Of a DNA stretch of 64,000 nt, positions 29,593 through 38,382 are shown one piece after another (within the stretch, counting starts at the first letter, position 1; each line of letters opens with the position of its first letter). The DNA comes from an uncultured Butyrivibrio sp. (GTDB lineage: Bacteria; Bacillota; Clostridia; Lachnospirales; Lachnospiraceae), in the NCBI GenBank assembly GCA_946536145.1, contig CAMNEA010000006.1, forward strand, positions 16,566 to 80,565, read 5' to 3'. Below the pieces are notes generated by a model. The model searched no databases, had not been told where the DNA came from, and saw only the letters and a list, made by a program, of their open reading frames with translations. The translations under genes and the position numbers were made by a program.

Positions 29593-32412
29593 TCAGTCTT
29601 TATTTTTTCCAATCACGCGGTTTATAAGGATCTTTCCTGCTCTCTTGGCGGCGTAAGGACCAACTGCCTTGAGTTTGTCCTCAGATTTGTACATGGTGCT
29701 TGCTTCCGGCATATCCCTCGTAAGGTGAATTGCGTCAAACTCGCACTTGGTCGTACAAAGACCGCATCCGATACATCTGTTCTCATCTACGGTCGTAGCT
29801 CCGCAGCCCAGGCATCTTGCAGCCTCAGTCTTAACCTGCTCCTCTGTGAGTGTGAGACGAAGATCCTCAAAGGTATCCTTAGCAATTTCTGCCTTCTTGC
29901 CCGGAATCTGTCTTGGTGCATTATCAAAGCTCTCAATAAGGATATCGTCCTTGTCAAGTTCAATAAACTCTCTTCTGTCTCTGGCAAGGTCAAGTCTGTT
30001 GCCCTCGTGAACAAAGCGGTTGATGGATACATAGCCTTCTCTTCCGCCGGCAATGGCATCGATGGCAAACTTTGCTCCGGTAAAGACATCTCCGCCCACA
30101 AAGATGTCAGGCTCAGCTGTCTGTCTTGTGAGAGCATCAGCCTTGGCAGTTCCGTTGCGGTTAAGTTCAACCTTTGATCCGGCAAGGAGGTCTCCCCACT
30201 GAACAGACTGTCCGATTGAGAGAAGAAGGTTCTCGCATGGAATCTCTATGGTGTCATTCTCATCATACTTAGGAGCAAATCTGTGCTCAGAGTCAAACAC
30301 GCTTGTACATCTCTTGAAGATAACTGACTTAACACGGCCGTTCTCTGTAACGACTTCCTTAGGTCCCCAGCCGTTTCTTACTTCGATGCCCTCTTCCTTT
30401 GCCTCTTCAACTTCATCTCTGGCTGCAGGCATCTCTTTTTCTGACTCAAGGCAGAGCATGGTAACCTTGGAAGCCCCCGCCCTTACTGCGGTTCTTGCCA
30501 CGTCTATTGCAACGTTGCCGCCGCCTACAACAACTGTCTCACCGCTAAGTTTAACAGAGTGATCCTGGTTGATCCTCCTGAGGAAATCAACACCTGTCTG
30601 AACGCCCTCAGCATCCTCTCCGGGAACTCCTGCGAGCCTTCCGCCCTGCATGCCGATAGCGATAAAGAATGCCTTGTAGCCCTCATCACGAAGCTGCTGC
30701 AGGGTAATGTCCCTGCCGACTTCAACGCCGCATTTTATCTCTACGCCCATCTGGCGGATAACATCGATCTCAGCGTCAATAATATCTTTTTCAAGACGAT
30801 AGCTCGGTATACCGTTCATGAGCATACCGCCTGCTCTCTTTTCCTTCTCAAACACGGTAACGGGATAGCCGTTCTGTCTTAAGTAATATGCTGCAGAAAG
30901 ACCTGCAGGTCCGGCGCCGATAACAGCAACCTTGTACTCATCGCCCCACATACCGCCATCGTGTTTCTCGCAGAGAGGCACATATCTGTTCTCAGCCTTA
31001 AGTTCAAGCGATGCGATAAACTTCTTGATCTCATCAATAGCAAGAGGCTTGTCAAGTGTTCCTCTGGTGCAGGCATCCTCACAGCGTCTGTTGCAGACAG
31101 CGCCGCAGATCATCGGAAACGGGTTGTCCTGCTTGATGAGCTTAAGAGCATCCTCATATCTGCCTTCGGCAGCCATCTTGATATAGCCCTGAACTGAAAG
31201 GTGTACTGGACATGCAGTCTTACATGGTGCCGTACCTGTCTCATAACAGTTGATCTTGGCATCATCACGATAGTTGTAATTCCACTTGTGCGGTCCCCAC
31301 TTCTTGTCATCAGGCAGCTCTGTCTTGGGATACTTAACTTCGCTTCCGTTCTTTTTGCAGAGCTTCTGTCCGAGCTTGGCCGCACCGACAGGACAAACTT
31401 CAACGCACTTGCCGCAGGCTACGCACTTGTCCTTTTCAACGTGAGCCCTGTAGGCTGATGCAGACATATTCGGTGTGTTGAACAGCTGTGAAGTCCTAAG
31501 GGCATTGCATACGCCCGGAGCGCAGTTACAGATTGCAACTATCTTGCCCTCACCGTCAATGTTGGTGATTTGGTGAACATAGCCGTGGCGCTCAGCCCTC
31601 TCAAGGATCTCGTAGACCTCTTCCTTGGAGACTAAATGTCCTATTCCGCGGTCGTTCATGTACTCGGCCATGTCGCCCATTCCGATACAGTAGTCACCCC
31701 TGATCTCACCGCTGCCCTCGCCTCGCATTGCCTGCTGCTTGCGGCATGAGCACTCAGAAATGCCATATTTGTCATACATATCAATCCAGCGGGAAAGATG
31801 CTCAACAGGTACCGACTTGTTCTCCAGAGAGATTGCCTTCTCTACAGGGATGACATGCATTCCTATTCCTGCGCCTCCAGGAGGCACCATCTCGGTCACA
31901 CCCTGCAGAGGGAGCTGTGTCATGAGGTTAAAGAATGTAGCCAGCTGCGGGAACTCATCAGTCAGCTTGCCCTGCATCATCATAAACTCCGCAGATCCCG
32001 GTACGAAGATTGGAAGCTCATATTGAAGATGTCTGTCAGGAGTCTTGGCTCTGTTCTGCTCTATAACTCCTATCCATCTGAGGCGCTCAACCATCTTGGT
32101 GGTCTCTTCCTCAGTCATGTTGTTCATCTCGGCCAGCTCAGGTATTGAATATGGAACTCTTGTCTTTTTGAAATTAAGAAGGAACTTCACCTGCTCCTTG
32201 TTAAGTATCAGATCAAGCATCCAGTACTCAGGATCTCTGTTATTGACTTTTTTTGTCAGTTTCTTGACCATACGGTCAGTGATAAGAGTAGCAAGCTCAA
32301 GAACCAGCTTCTCTTTCTCCGGATCCTCGGCAACGTAATTGGGATCCTGCCAGTAATCCCTCTCGTTGATCATCGGATCGCCGATTTTCCATTCTGCCAT
32401 TGTCTTTGCCAT
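29593..32412 (-). CDS. FAD-dependent oxidoreductase: N-terminal winged-helix-like region, 4Fe-4S domain, GltD-like core, C-terminal 4Fe-4S domain
   Basis: CVACGKCVEVCPVGAAKL; VAVIGAGPAGLSAAYYLRQNGYPVTVFE; GGGNVAIDVARTA; CIGCGLCTTKCEFDAI. Confidence 0.88.
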   Translation of the reverse strand: MAKTMAEWKIGDPMINERDYWQDPNYVAEDPEKEKLVLELATLITDRMVKKLTKKVNNRDPEYWMLDLILNKEQVKFLLNFKKTRVPYSIPELAEMNNMTEEETTKMVERLRWIGVIEQNRAKTPDRHLQYELPIFVPGSAEFMMMQGKLTDEFPQLATFFNLMTQLPLQGVTEMVPPGGAGIGMHVIPVEKAISLENKSVPVEHLSRWIDMYDKYGISECSCRKQQAMRGEGSGEIRGDYCIGMGDMAEYMNDRGIGHLVSKEEVYEILERAERHGYVHQITNIDGEGKIVAICNCAPGVCNALRTSQLFNTPNMSASAYRAHVEKDKCVACGKCVEVCPVGAAKLGQKLCKKNGSEVKYPKTELPDDKKWGPHKWNYNYRDDAKINCYETGTAPCKTACPVHLSVQGYIKMAAEGRYEDALKLIKQDNPFPMICGAVCNRRCEDACTRGTLDKPLAIDEIKKFIASLELKAENRYVPLCEKHDGGMWGDEYKVAVIGAGPAGLSAAYYLRQNGYPVTVFEKEKRAGGMLMNGIPSYRLEKDIIDAEIDVIRQMGVEIKCGVEVGRDITLQQLRDEGYKAFFIAIGMQGGRLAGVPGEDAEGVQTGVDFLRRINQDHSVKLSGETVVVGGGNVAIDVARTAVRAGASKVTMLCLESEKEMPAARDEVEEAKEEGIEVRNGWGPKEVVTENGRVKSVIFKRCTSVFDSEHRFAPKYDENDTIEIPCENLLLSIGQSVQWGDLLAGSKVELNRNGTAKADALTRQTAEPDIFVGGDVFTGAKFAIDAIAGGREGYVSINRFVHEGNRLDLARDRREFIELDKDDILIESFDNAPRQIPGKKAEIAKDTFEDLRLTLTEEQVKTEAARCLGCGATTVDENRCIGCGLCTTKCEFDAIHLTRDMPEASTMYKSEDKLKAVGPYAAKRAGKILINRVIGKNKD

Positions 32413-32478
32413 AATAATATCCCCTTTAACTATAAAAATTGGTTTTACTGCAGTTACCCGGCCCTCCGGGCATCTTGT

Positions 32479-33343
32479 TTAAAATATTTTGGCGGACATA
32501 TCATCAGCAAGTTCGCTGATGGTGCCATTTGCAAAAGGCGACTTAAGTCCTACCTGCGCAAGCTCCTCTTCATAAAAGTCCCTCGCAGAAAGCTCGCAAA
32601 GCTCGAGATAATGCTTCCATGCGTCATCAAAGTCCTTATCCATCCACACCTTGAACTGCATGGCAACAACTGAAGCAAGTACATAGTCAATGTAATAGAA
32701 CGGGTTCCAGAAAATATGCCCCTGTCTCTGCCAGTAGCCGCCCTCACCAAAGAATGGATCTCCATCAAAGTCAAGCCACGGGCGGTACTGCGACTCAAGC
32801 TCTTTCCAGACCTCTTTTCTCTCCGCCGGAGTCATATCAGGATTGTCATATACAATGTGCTGGAACTCATCAACCATGCACCCGTAGGGTATAAAGGTCA
32901 CCGCATCCTGAAGATTTGTCATATCTGCTGATGAGCGCATTCTCCTCCTGCATGAGCGGCAGGATCTTCTCATCTATGGATTTGTTCCGGAGTTCAATAT
33001 TTTTGAAGGCCACCCTGCTTATCTTTTCTTCAAGGTATGGCCTGTATGGAGATTCAAACAAAGTCTTGTTATATTCATTTACATATTGTGAAATGAGAGG
33101 TGTTATCTCATCAATATAATCATTTTCTTTAGAATAGAATTCCTCTGTTGTATCGATGTTATGTCTGAAAACACCAAGCCTTATATTGGTGTAGACATCA
33201 GACATGAATTTGTAGTACTTTTTGTGAAGCCTAAGCTGATCCTCCCCGCTCTCAGCATTTTTGCTGTCAGCAATAAGCGTATCAAAAAACTTCTTAACCT
33301 CATCCATATCCACTCTTGAATATGGCATTTCAGAACATTTCAT
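32479..33343 (-). pseudogene. M3-family oligoendopeptidase remnant (PepF-like) with frameshift and loss of the catalytic core
   Basis: Fragment 32870..33343 carries the N-side/middle (SEMPYSRVDMDEVKKFF...RHNIDTTEEFYSKENDYIDE); fragment 32479..32973 carries the C-side (LQDAVTFIPYGCMVDEFQHIVYDNPDMTPAERKEVW); no HExxH present. Confidence 0.8.
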
Positions 33344-33499
33344 ATATTACCTGCTCCCACTTTCCTTTCCTGACATTTACAGGAAAGACTATAAGACTAT
33401 CTTATTGTCTTTCCTGCAAGATTCAAATTTATAATTTTTTAATAAATTTACTCTTGAATTATACTCTAAATAGGGTATTTAATCAACGAAATTCAGTGT

Positions 33500-34216
33500 T
33501 TAAGCCAAGTTTCCGACAGTGCCCACAGACACATAATTTGAGAGGACAGCTCCGTAATCAGTTCCCTCCTCCGGCACCGGTTCGTATACTCCGTCCACTA
33601 TATACTCACTTCCGCCTCCGTTTAACTGCGATAGTTTTTTGTATCTGTCCCTGTAAAAAGAATGTCTGGACACCTTCCTGTCTCTTAGAATGCCTTTACA
33701 CTCTGACAGCTTACATTGCGGAAAGTTGATGTTATGAATAACTCCCGGGACATACTCTTTACATAGCATCTCATCCATCAGCTCTTTTAGATATCTGTCC
33801 GTGACCTCATGGCAGCCGTTTATTCCCTCTGAAAAGGCAACAGAAAGATACCCCTGAAACTCCCCTTCAAAGGCAGCTCCTGCGGTTGCCGAGTACTGAA
33901 GGTCAGATGCCACATTGTATCCGAAGTTAATGCCTGAAAAAACCGCATCAGGTCTTGCATCCATCAGAGCAAGGACGCCGAGTCTTACGCAGTCAGCAGG
34001 AGTCCCGCTGCAGGAGAATGCTTTGACACCCTCTACCGGAAAATCATAGGGATAGACCTGTATCTCATGGCGAAGTGTAATGCTGTGGGACGCAGCGCTT
34101 CTTTGTTCCGCGGGAGCCACTACAGTGACTTCTCCAAACTCCCCGGCAGCCTGCACCAGCCTTATGAGCCCTTCTGCTTTTATTCCGTCGTCATTGGTTA
34201 CCAGTATTCGCTTCAT
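33500..34216 (-). CDS. surE: 5'/3'-nucleotidase SurE
   Basis: MKRILVTNDDGIKAEGLIRL, APAEQRSAASHSIT, SGTPADCVRLGV, SGINFGYNVASDLQYSATAGAAFEG. Confidence 0.95.
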   Translation of the reverse strand: MKRILVTNDDGIKAEGLIRLVQAAGEFGEVTVVAPAEQRSAASHSITLRHEIQVYPYDFPVEGVKAFSCSGTPADCVRLGVLALMDARPDAVFSGINFGYNVASDLQYSATAGAAFEGEFQGYLSVAFSEGINGCHEVTDRYLKELMDEMLCKEYVPGVIHNINFPQCKLSECKGILRDRKVSRHSFYRDRYKKLSQLNGGGSEYIVDGVYEPVPEEGTDYGAVLSNYVSVGTVGNLA

Positions 34217-34269
34217 AGGTTCTCCTTGGTCATGCATTTTTGAATCAAGGATTCAAGATGTCATATCTT

Positions 34270-35106
34270 CTATATCTGTATCTCATCGCCTGAATGTATG
34301 TAGTCAAGCTGCTGCCCCATTATGTCCTTCATAATGTCATAGGCCTTTTCACCAGTGCAGTGGCATGTATATATTTTCGTATCACACCCGGCAAGCTTCC
34401 TCGCTGTCTCCTGTATCTCCAGCACTTCTTCCTCCTTGTACTCAGACTTCTTCATCAGGTGGAAGCCGCTGATAAGAGCATAAGGGTCTTTTCCGAAAAG
34501 GTCTTTGTAAGTATCCATAACATTCAGTACTCCGCTGTGAGCGCATCCTGATATGAGCACATCTCTTCCACCCTCATGGATCACAAGAAAGTGCTCATGG
34601 GCAAAATTATCTGGAATATATCCGGCCTGTGTCTTTTTTAGTATTCTCTTATTAGTAAACGGAATCCTGTGGGCGAATTCTTTTACCGTGATCAGTTCAA
34701 GTTCATCGTCAATCCTGAAATTTCCATTTATTTTCCTTACCTGAGGGAGATTTGCAATATCTTTATCTATACCGATATACCGGTAAATCACTTCACCGTC
34801 TTCGCCAAGCCCCGACGCGTAGTACTCACCATCAGCACTCTCCTGCATGTAAATCGCAGCGCCCGGATTGATCCTTGCAAAAGACATAATCCCACCCGAA
34901 TGATCATAGTGGCCGTGACTTAGCACCACAATATCAACGCTCTTTAGATCAACTCCGAGTTTGCCTGCATTATCCAGGGTTTCACCTGAAGGTCCCAGAT
35001 CACTAACAAGCCGGTGCGCCTTGGTCTCCACATAAAAAGACAGGCCATGCGCGGCAGTCACCTTCTTTTCACCTTCAGTATTCTCAATAAGACTTATTAT
35101 TCTCAT
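34270..35106 (-). CDS. MBL-fold metallohydrolase
   Basis: VVLSHGHYDHSGGI, ISGCAHSGVLN, CHCTG motifs. Confidence 0.92.
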   Translation of the reverse strand: MRIISLIENTEGEKKVTAAHGLSFYVETKAHRLVSDLGPSGETLDNAGKLGVDLKSVDIVVLSHGHYDHSGGIMSFARINPGAAIYMQESADGEYYASGLGEDGEVIYRYIGIDKDIANLPQVRKINGNFRIDDELELITVKEFAHRIPFTNKRILKKTQAGYIPDNFAHEHFLVIHEGGRDVLISGCAHSGVLNVMDTYKDLFGKDPYALISGFHLMKKSEYKEEEVLEIQETARKLAGCDTKIYTCHCTGEKAYDIMKDIMGQQLDYIHSGDEIQI

Positions 35107-35120
35107 ATAACCTCATTTAA

Positions 35121-36497
35121 TTATGCAGGGATAAAGTAGCTGATAATCCCGTAAGCAGTTAAAAACAAAAGTACGATCGGCAGTACGATCTTGAAGTACC
35201 ACTTAAGCCCCACGCTCATCTTGACTCCGACTCCCTGATTGACCTCATCGATGTAGTTGTCAAAGCCCCAGCCGAATTTCATTGTACAGAACAGGCAGGT
35301 TATAAGGGATCCTATCGGAAGGATCAGGTTACTTACAAGAAAGTCCTCGAGATCCATGATCGTGTTGCCGGCTTTAAGCGGCTCAATAAAGCTAAGGACA
35401 TTAAATCCAAGTGCGCAGGGTATGGAGCCTATAGTGATGATGACTCCTGCGAAAAGCGCTGCCTTCTTTCTGTCCTTTCCAAGAAGGTCGATAGAGAAGC
35501 TGACATCGTTCTCAAACACGCCGATCATGGTCGACAGTGCAGCAAAATACATGAACAGGAAGAACATACTTCCAAGGAACCTTCCTCCCGGCATTGACGC
35601 AAATATGTTGGGAAGCGTGAGGAATATAAGGCTTGGTCCCTTATCAGGCTCTACGCCGTACGCAAAGCACGCAGGAATGGTTATAAGCCCCGCAACTATG
35701 GCAACGAAAGTATCAAGCCCGGCAACAAGAACTGCTTCTCCCACAAGACTCCTCTCTCTCTTAATATAACTTCCGAATATCTCCATGCTGCCCATTCCGA
35801 TGCTCAGGGTAAAAAAGCTCTGGTTGAGTGCAGCGTACAAGACGTTTCCAAGGCCTACTTTCCTGACATTCTCCGCATTGGGCATAAGATAGAACCTGAC
35901 GCCCTCTGTTGCACCCGGAAGGGTCAGAGACCTCACTCCAAGTCCGATCATGATGACAAAGAGTGCAATCATCATAACCTTGGTGATCTTCTCAACACCG
36001 GACTGAAGTCCCATTGATGTAACTGTTATTGTGATGACCATAGTGATCGCCATAAACAGAATCAGAGTTAATGGGCTTCCCATCATGTTCTGAAAGCTTA
36101 GCGCGATTGAATCCGAATCCGCTCCCACAAAAGCTCCCGTAACCGACAGCACAAAATATCTGAGTATCCATCCTGATACAACCGAGTAAAACATCAGAAG
36201 CAAATAATTACCTGCAATTGCAAAGTAGCCGAATATATGCCACTTCGTACCCTTGGGCTCAAGCTTTTTTATCGCGGGAAGGATGCTAAGTCTGCTCGAC
36301 CTTCCCATTGCATACTCCATCGTGAGTATCGGCACTCCCAGTATAAGCAGGAACAGCACGTAAACGATAACAAAAAGTCCACCGCCGTTCTCTCCTACCA
36401 TGTACGGAAAACGCCATACATTTCCAATACCTATTGCGCATCCCGCAGACAACAGTATAAATCCCAGTCTGCTTCCAAGTGATTCTCTTTCCTTCAT
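35121..36497 (-). CDS. Sodium-dependent transporter, NSS/SNF family
   Basis: GSRLGFILLSAGCAIGIGNVWRFPYMVGENGGG. Confidence 0.95.
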   Translation of the reverse strand: MKERESLGSRLGFILLSAGCAIGIGNVWRFPYMVGENGGGLFVIVYVLFLLILGVPILTMEYAMGRSSRLSILPAIKKLEPKGTKWHIFGYFAIAGNYLLLMFYSVVSGWILRYFVLSVTGAFVGADSDSIALSFQNMMGSPLTLILFMAITMVITITVTSMGLQSGVEKITKVMMIALFVIMIGLGVRSLTLPGATEGVRFYLMPNAENVRKVGLGNVLYAALNQSFFTLSIGMGSMEIFGSYIKRERSLVGEAVLVAGLDTFVAIVAGLITIPACFAYGVEPDKGPSLIFLTLPNIFASMPGGRFLGSMFFLFMYFAALSTMIGVFENDVSFSIDLLGKDRKKAALFAGVIITIGSIPCALGFNVLSFIEPLKAGNTIMDLEDFLVSNLILPIGSLITCLFCTMKFGWGFDNYIDEVNQGVGVKMSVGLKWYFKIVLPIVLLFLTAYGIISYFIPA

Positions 36498-36509
36498 AAA
36501 AACTCCTTC

Positions 36510-36558
36510 AAAAAAATGACTAATGCGTTAAACTTTTGAACTTTAACGCGCTAGTCAT
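36510..36558 (-). promoter_or_regulatory. Terminator-like hairpin plus U-tract in the 5' leader of the transporter gene (candidate attenuator)
   Basis: Minus strand ATGACTAGCGCGTTAAA-gttcaaaag-TTTAACGCATTAGTCAT followed by a T-run and then GAAGGAG and the start codon. Confidence 0.65.
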
Positions 36559-36733
36559 CATTATATCATGTAATCAGAAATTTGCACTCAGATTTTAATC
36601 CATTCTCTTCTTTTGTTTTATTAAGGATTTTTCAGCAATGAAATTACTGTTATAATATGATTAAAGGGTCAAAAATAAATTTTGCCCCTTACCGAAGCTT
36701 TAGTTGAATGATCTTTCTACGGAGGTAACAGCT

Positions 36734-38266
36734 ATGAGAAAGGCGATTTTGGCTTTATTTGTAACCATGTTTTTTGTGCTGGCATTTGACAGGCTCCCGG
36801 TCAGTGCTGCCAATATTGTTGAAAACAAGACAGAAGCCGATATAACCTGGACATTCTACGACAACGGGCTTCTTGATCTGAGACAGGCCTACAACAAGAA
36901 TACCGGTAAAACTCTTACCTTTGGCAAGTATAAATCCAGGGTAAAATCAGTTGTAATCCAGCCCGGCGTCGAGAAGATCCCCTACGATACCTTTACCGGA
37001 TACACCAATTTAAAGAGTGTCAGAATGTCTGACTCAGTCCATGAGATCGGTGATTTTTCAGGGTGCACCAGTTTAAAGAGTATAACGTTTCCGGACTCTG
37101 TCAATAAAATGGGCAACTTCACAGGGTGTACTTCCCTAAAGAGCGTAACCCTGTCCAAATCCCTTCTGAAAATCGGCAATTTCACAAACTGCAAGAGTCT
37201 GACGAGCATAACCATACCTCTTTCAGCTCATAAAATCGGCGACTTCTCGGGGTGCTCTTCTCTGACTGGCATAACTATTCCGAACTCAGTTGAAAAGATG
37301 GGTAATTTCACAGGATGTACTTCCCTAAAGAAGGTAACCATGTCCAACTCCATAGTAAAGATGGGGGATTTCTCCGGATGTACTTCACTTACCTCTATCA
37401 ACATCCCTCTATCTGTTCATGAGGTAGGAAGTTTCTCAGGATGCACGAGCCTTAAGACGATTTCGATTCCGCTTTCAGTCTCCAAGATCACAGATTTCTC
37501 AGGATGCACCCGTCTTAAGAACGTGACACTTCCTAATGCTCTTTGTGATGAAATAATTGCAGACGGTTCCATTTTTAATAAATTCATTGATACGCCCTGG
37601 CTTAACAACAGGTATGACAGTGACACGATAATCCAGGGCATGCGCAAAACAGACCCAACTTATGGCATTGTCAGAAACAAAGGAACCACTATTAAGGATG
37701 CCGCAACCGGCTATAAATATTTAGTAATCTCTGACAAGAGCAGCTCTCCCACTGTAAGCTTTAAGGCAGCTTCGTCCAAGGCTTCGGCCATCACCATCCC
37801 TGATTCTTTCAGGATAAGCGGCATCACCTACAAAGTAACTGAGGTAAACGCAAAAGCTCTGAAAAACAACAAAAAGGTAAAAACTGTCAAACTTGGAAAG
37901 AACATTTCAAAGATACGAAGCGAAGCTTTTTACGGTTGCACCAATCTCACCGAAATAAAGATGGATGCAAAGCTTACGGAAATCGAATCCTTTGCCTTAT
38001 ATGGCTGCACATCCCTGACGGAGCTCACATTGCCGTCAAAGACATCGAAACTTGGAGAGAAGTTTGCCGGAAACTGCAAAAAAATGAAGACGCTTACCGT
38101 TAAATCTACCGCGATGACCAAACAGACCCTTTCAGATAATGCCTTTTCAAAAACAGGCGTAACAGTAAAGGTCAAAGTTCCAAGTGGCAAGGTCAGCTCC
38201 TATACTTCTCTTTTCCGTAAAAAGGGACTTTCCAAAAAAGTCAAGGTTCAGGCCACAGGTAAATAA
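36734..38266 (+). CDS. Secreted BspA-type leucine-rich-repeat protein (LRR_5)
   Basis: Signal peptide MRKAILALFVTMFFVLAFDRLPVSA; tandem GDFSGCTSLKSITFPDSVNKM units. Confidence 0.88.
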   Translation: MRKAILALFVTMFFVLAFDRLPVSAANIVENKTEADITWTFYDNGLLDLRQAYNKNTGKTLTFGKYKSRVKSVVIQPGVEKIPYDTFTGYTNLKSVRMSDSVHEIGDFSGCTSLKSITFPDSVNKMGNFTGCTSLKSVTLSKSLLKIGNFTNCKSLTSITIPLSAHKIGDFSGCSSLTGITIPNSVEKMGNFTGCTSLKKVTMSNSIVKMGDFSGCTSLTSINIPLSVHEVGSFSGCTSLKTISIPLSVSKITDFSGCTRLKNVTLPNALCDEIIADGSIFNKFIDTPWLNNRYDSDTIIQGMRKTDPTYGIVRNKGTTIKDAATGYKYLVISDKSSSPTVSFKAASSKASAITIPDSFRISGITYKVTEVNAKALKNNKKVKTVKLGKNISKIRSEAFYGCTNLTEIKMDAKLTEIESFALYGCTSLTELTLPSKTSKLGEKFAGNCKKMKTLTVKSTAMTKQTLSDNAFSKTGVTVKVKVPSGKVSSYTSLFRKKGLSKKVKVQATGK

Positions 38267-38279
38267 CAACGTCATTATT

Positions 38280-38353
38280 AAAGGAGGCTCCTCCATCTAT
38301 TCTGTACCGGCTTAAGCACCGTATACAACATAGATGGAGGAGCCCCTTTTTAA
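38280..38353 (+). terminator. Terminator-type long hairpin
   Basis: aaaggaggctcctccatctat...atagatggaggagccccttttt. Confidence 0.8.
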
Positions 38354-38382
38354 TTATTCATATAAAGCTTTTTGTCAGTTGC

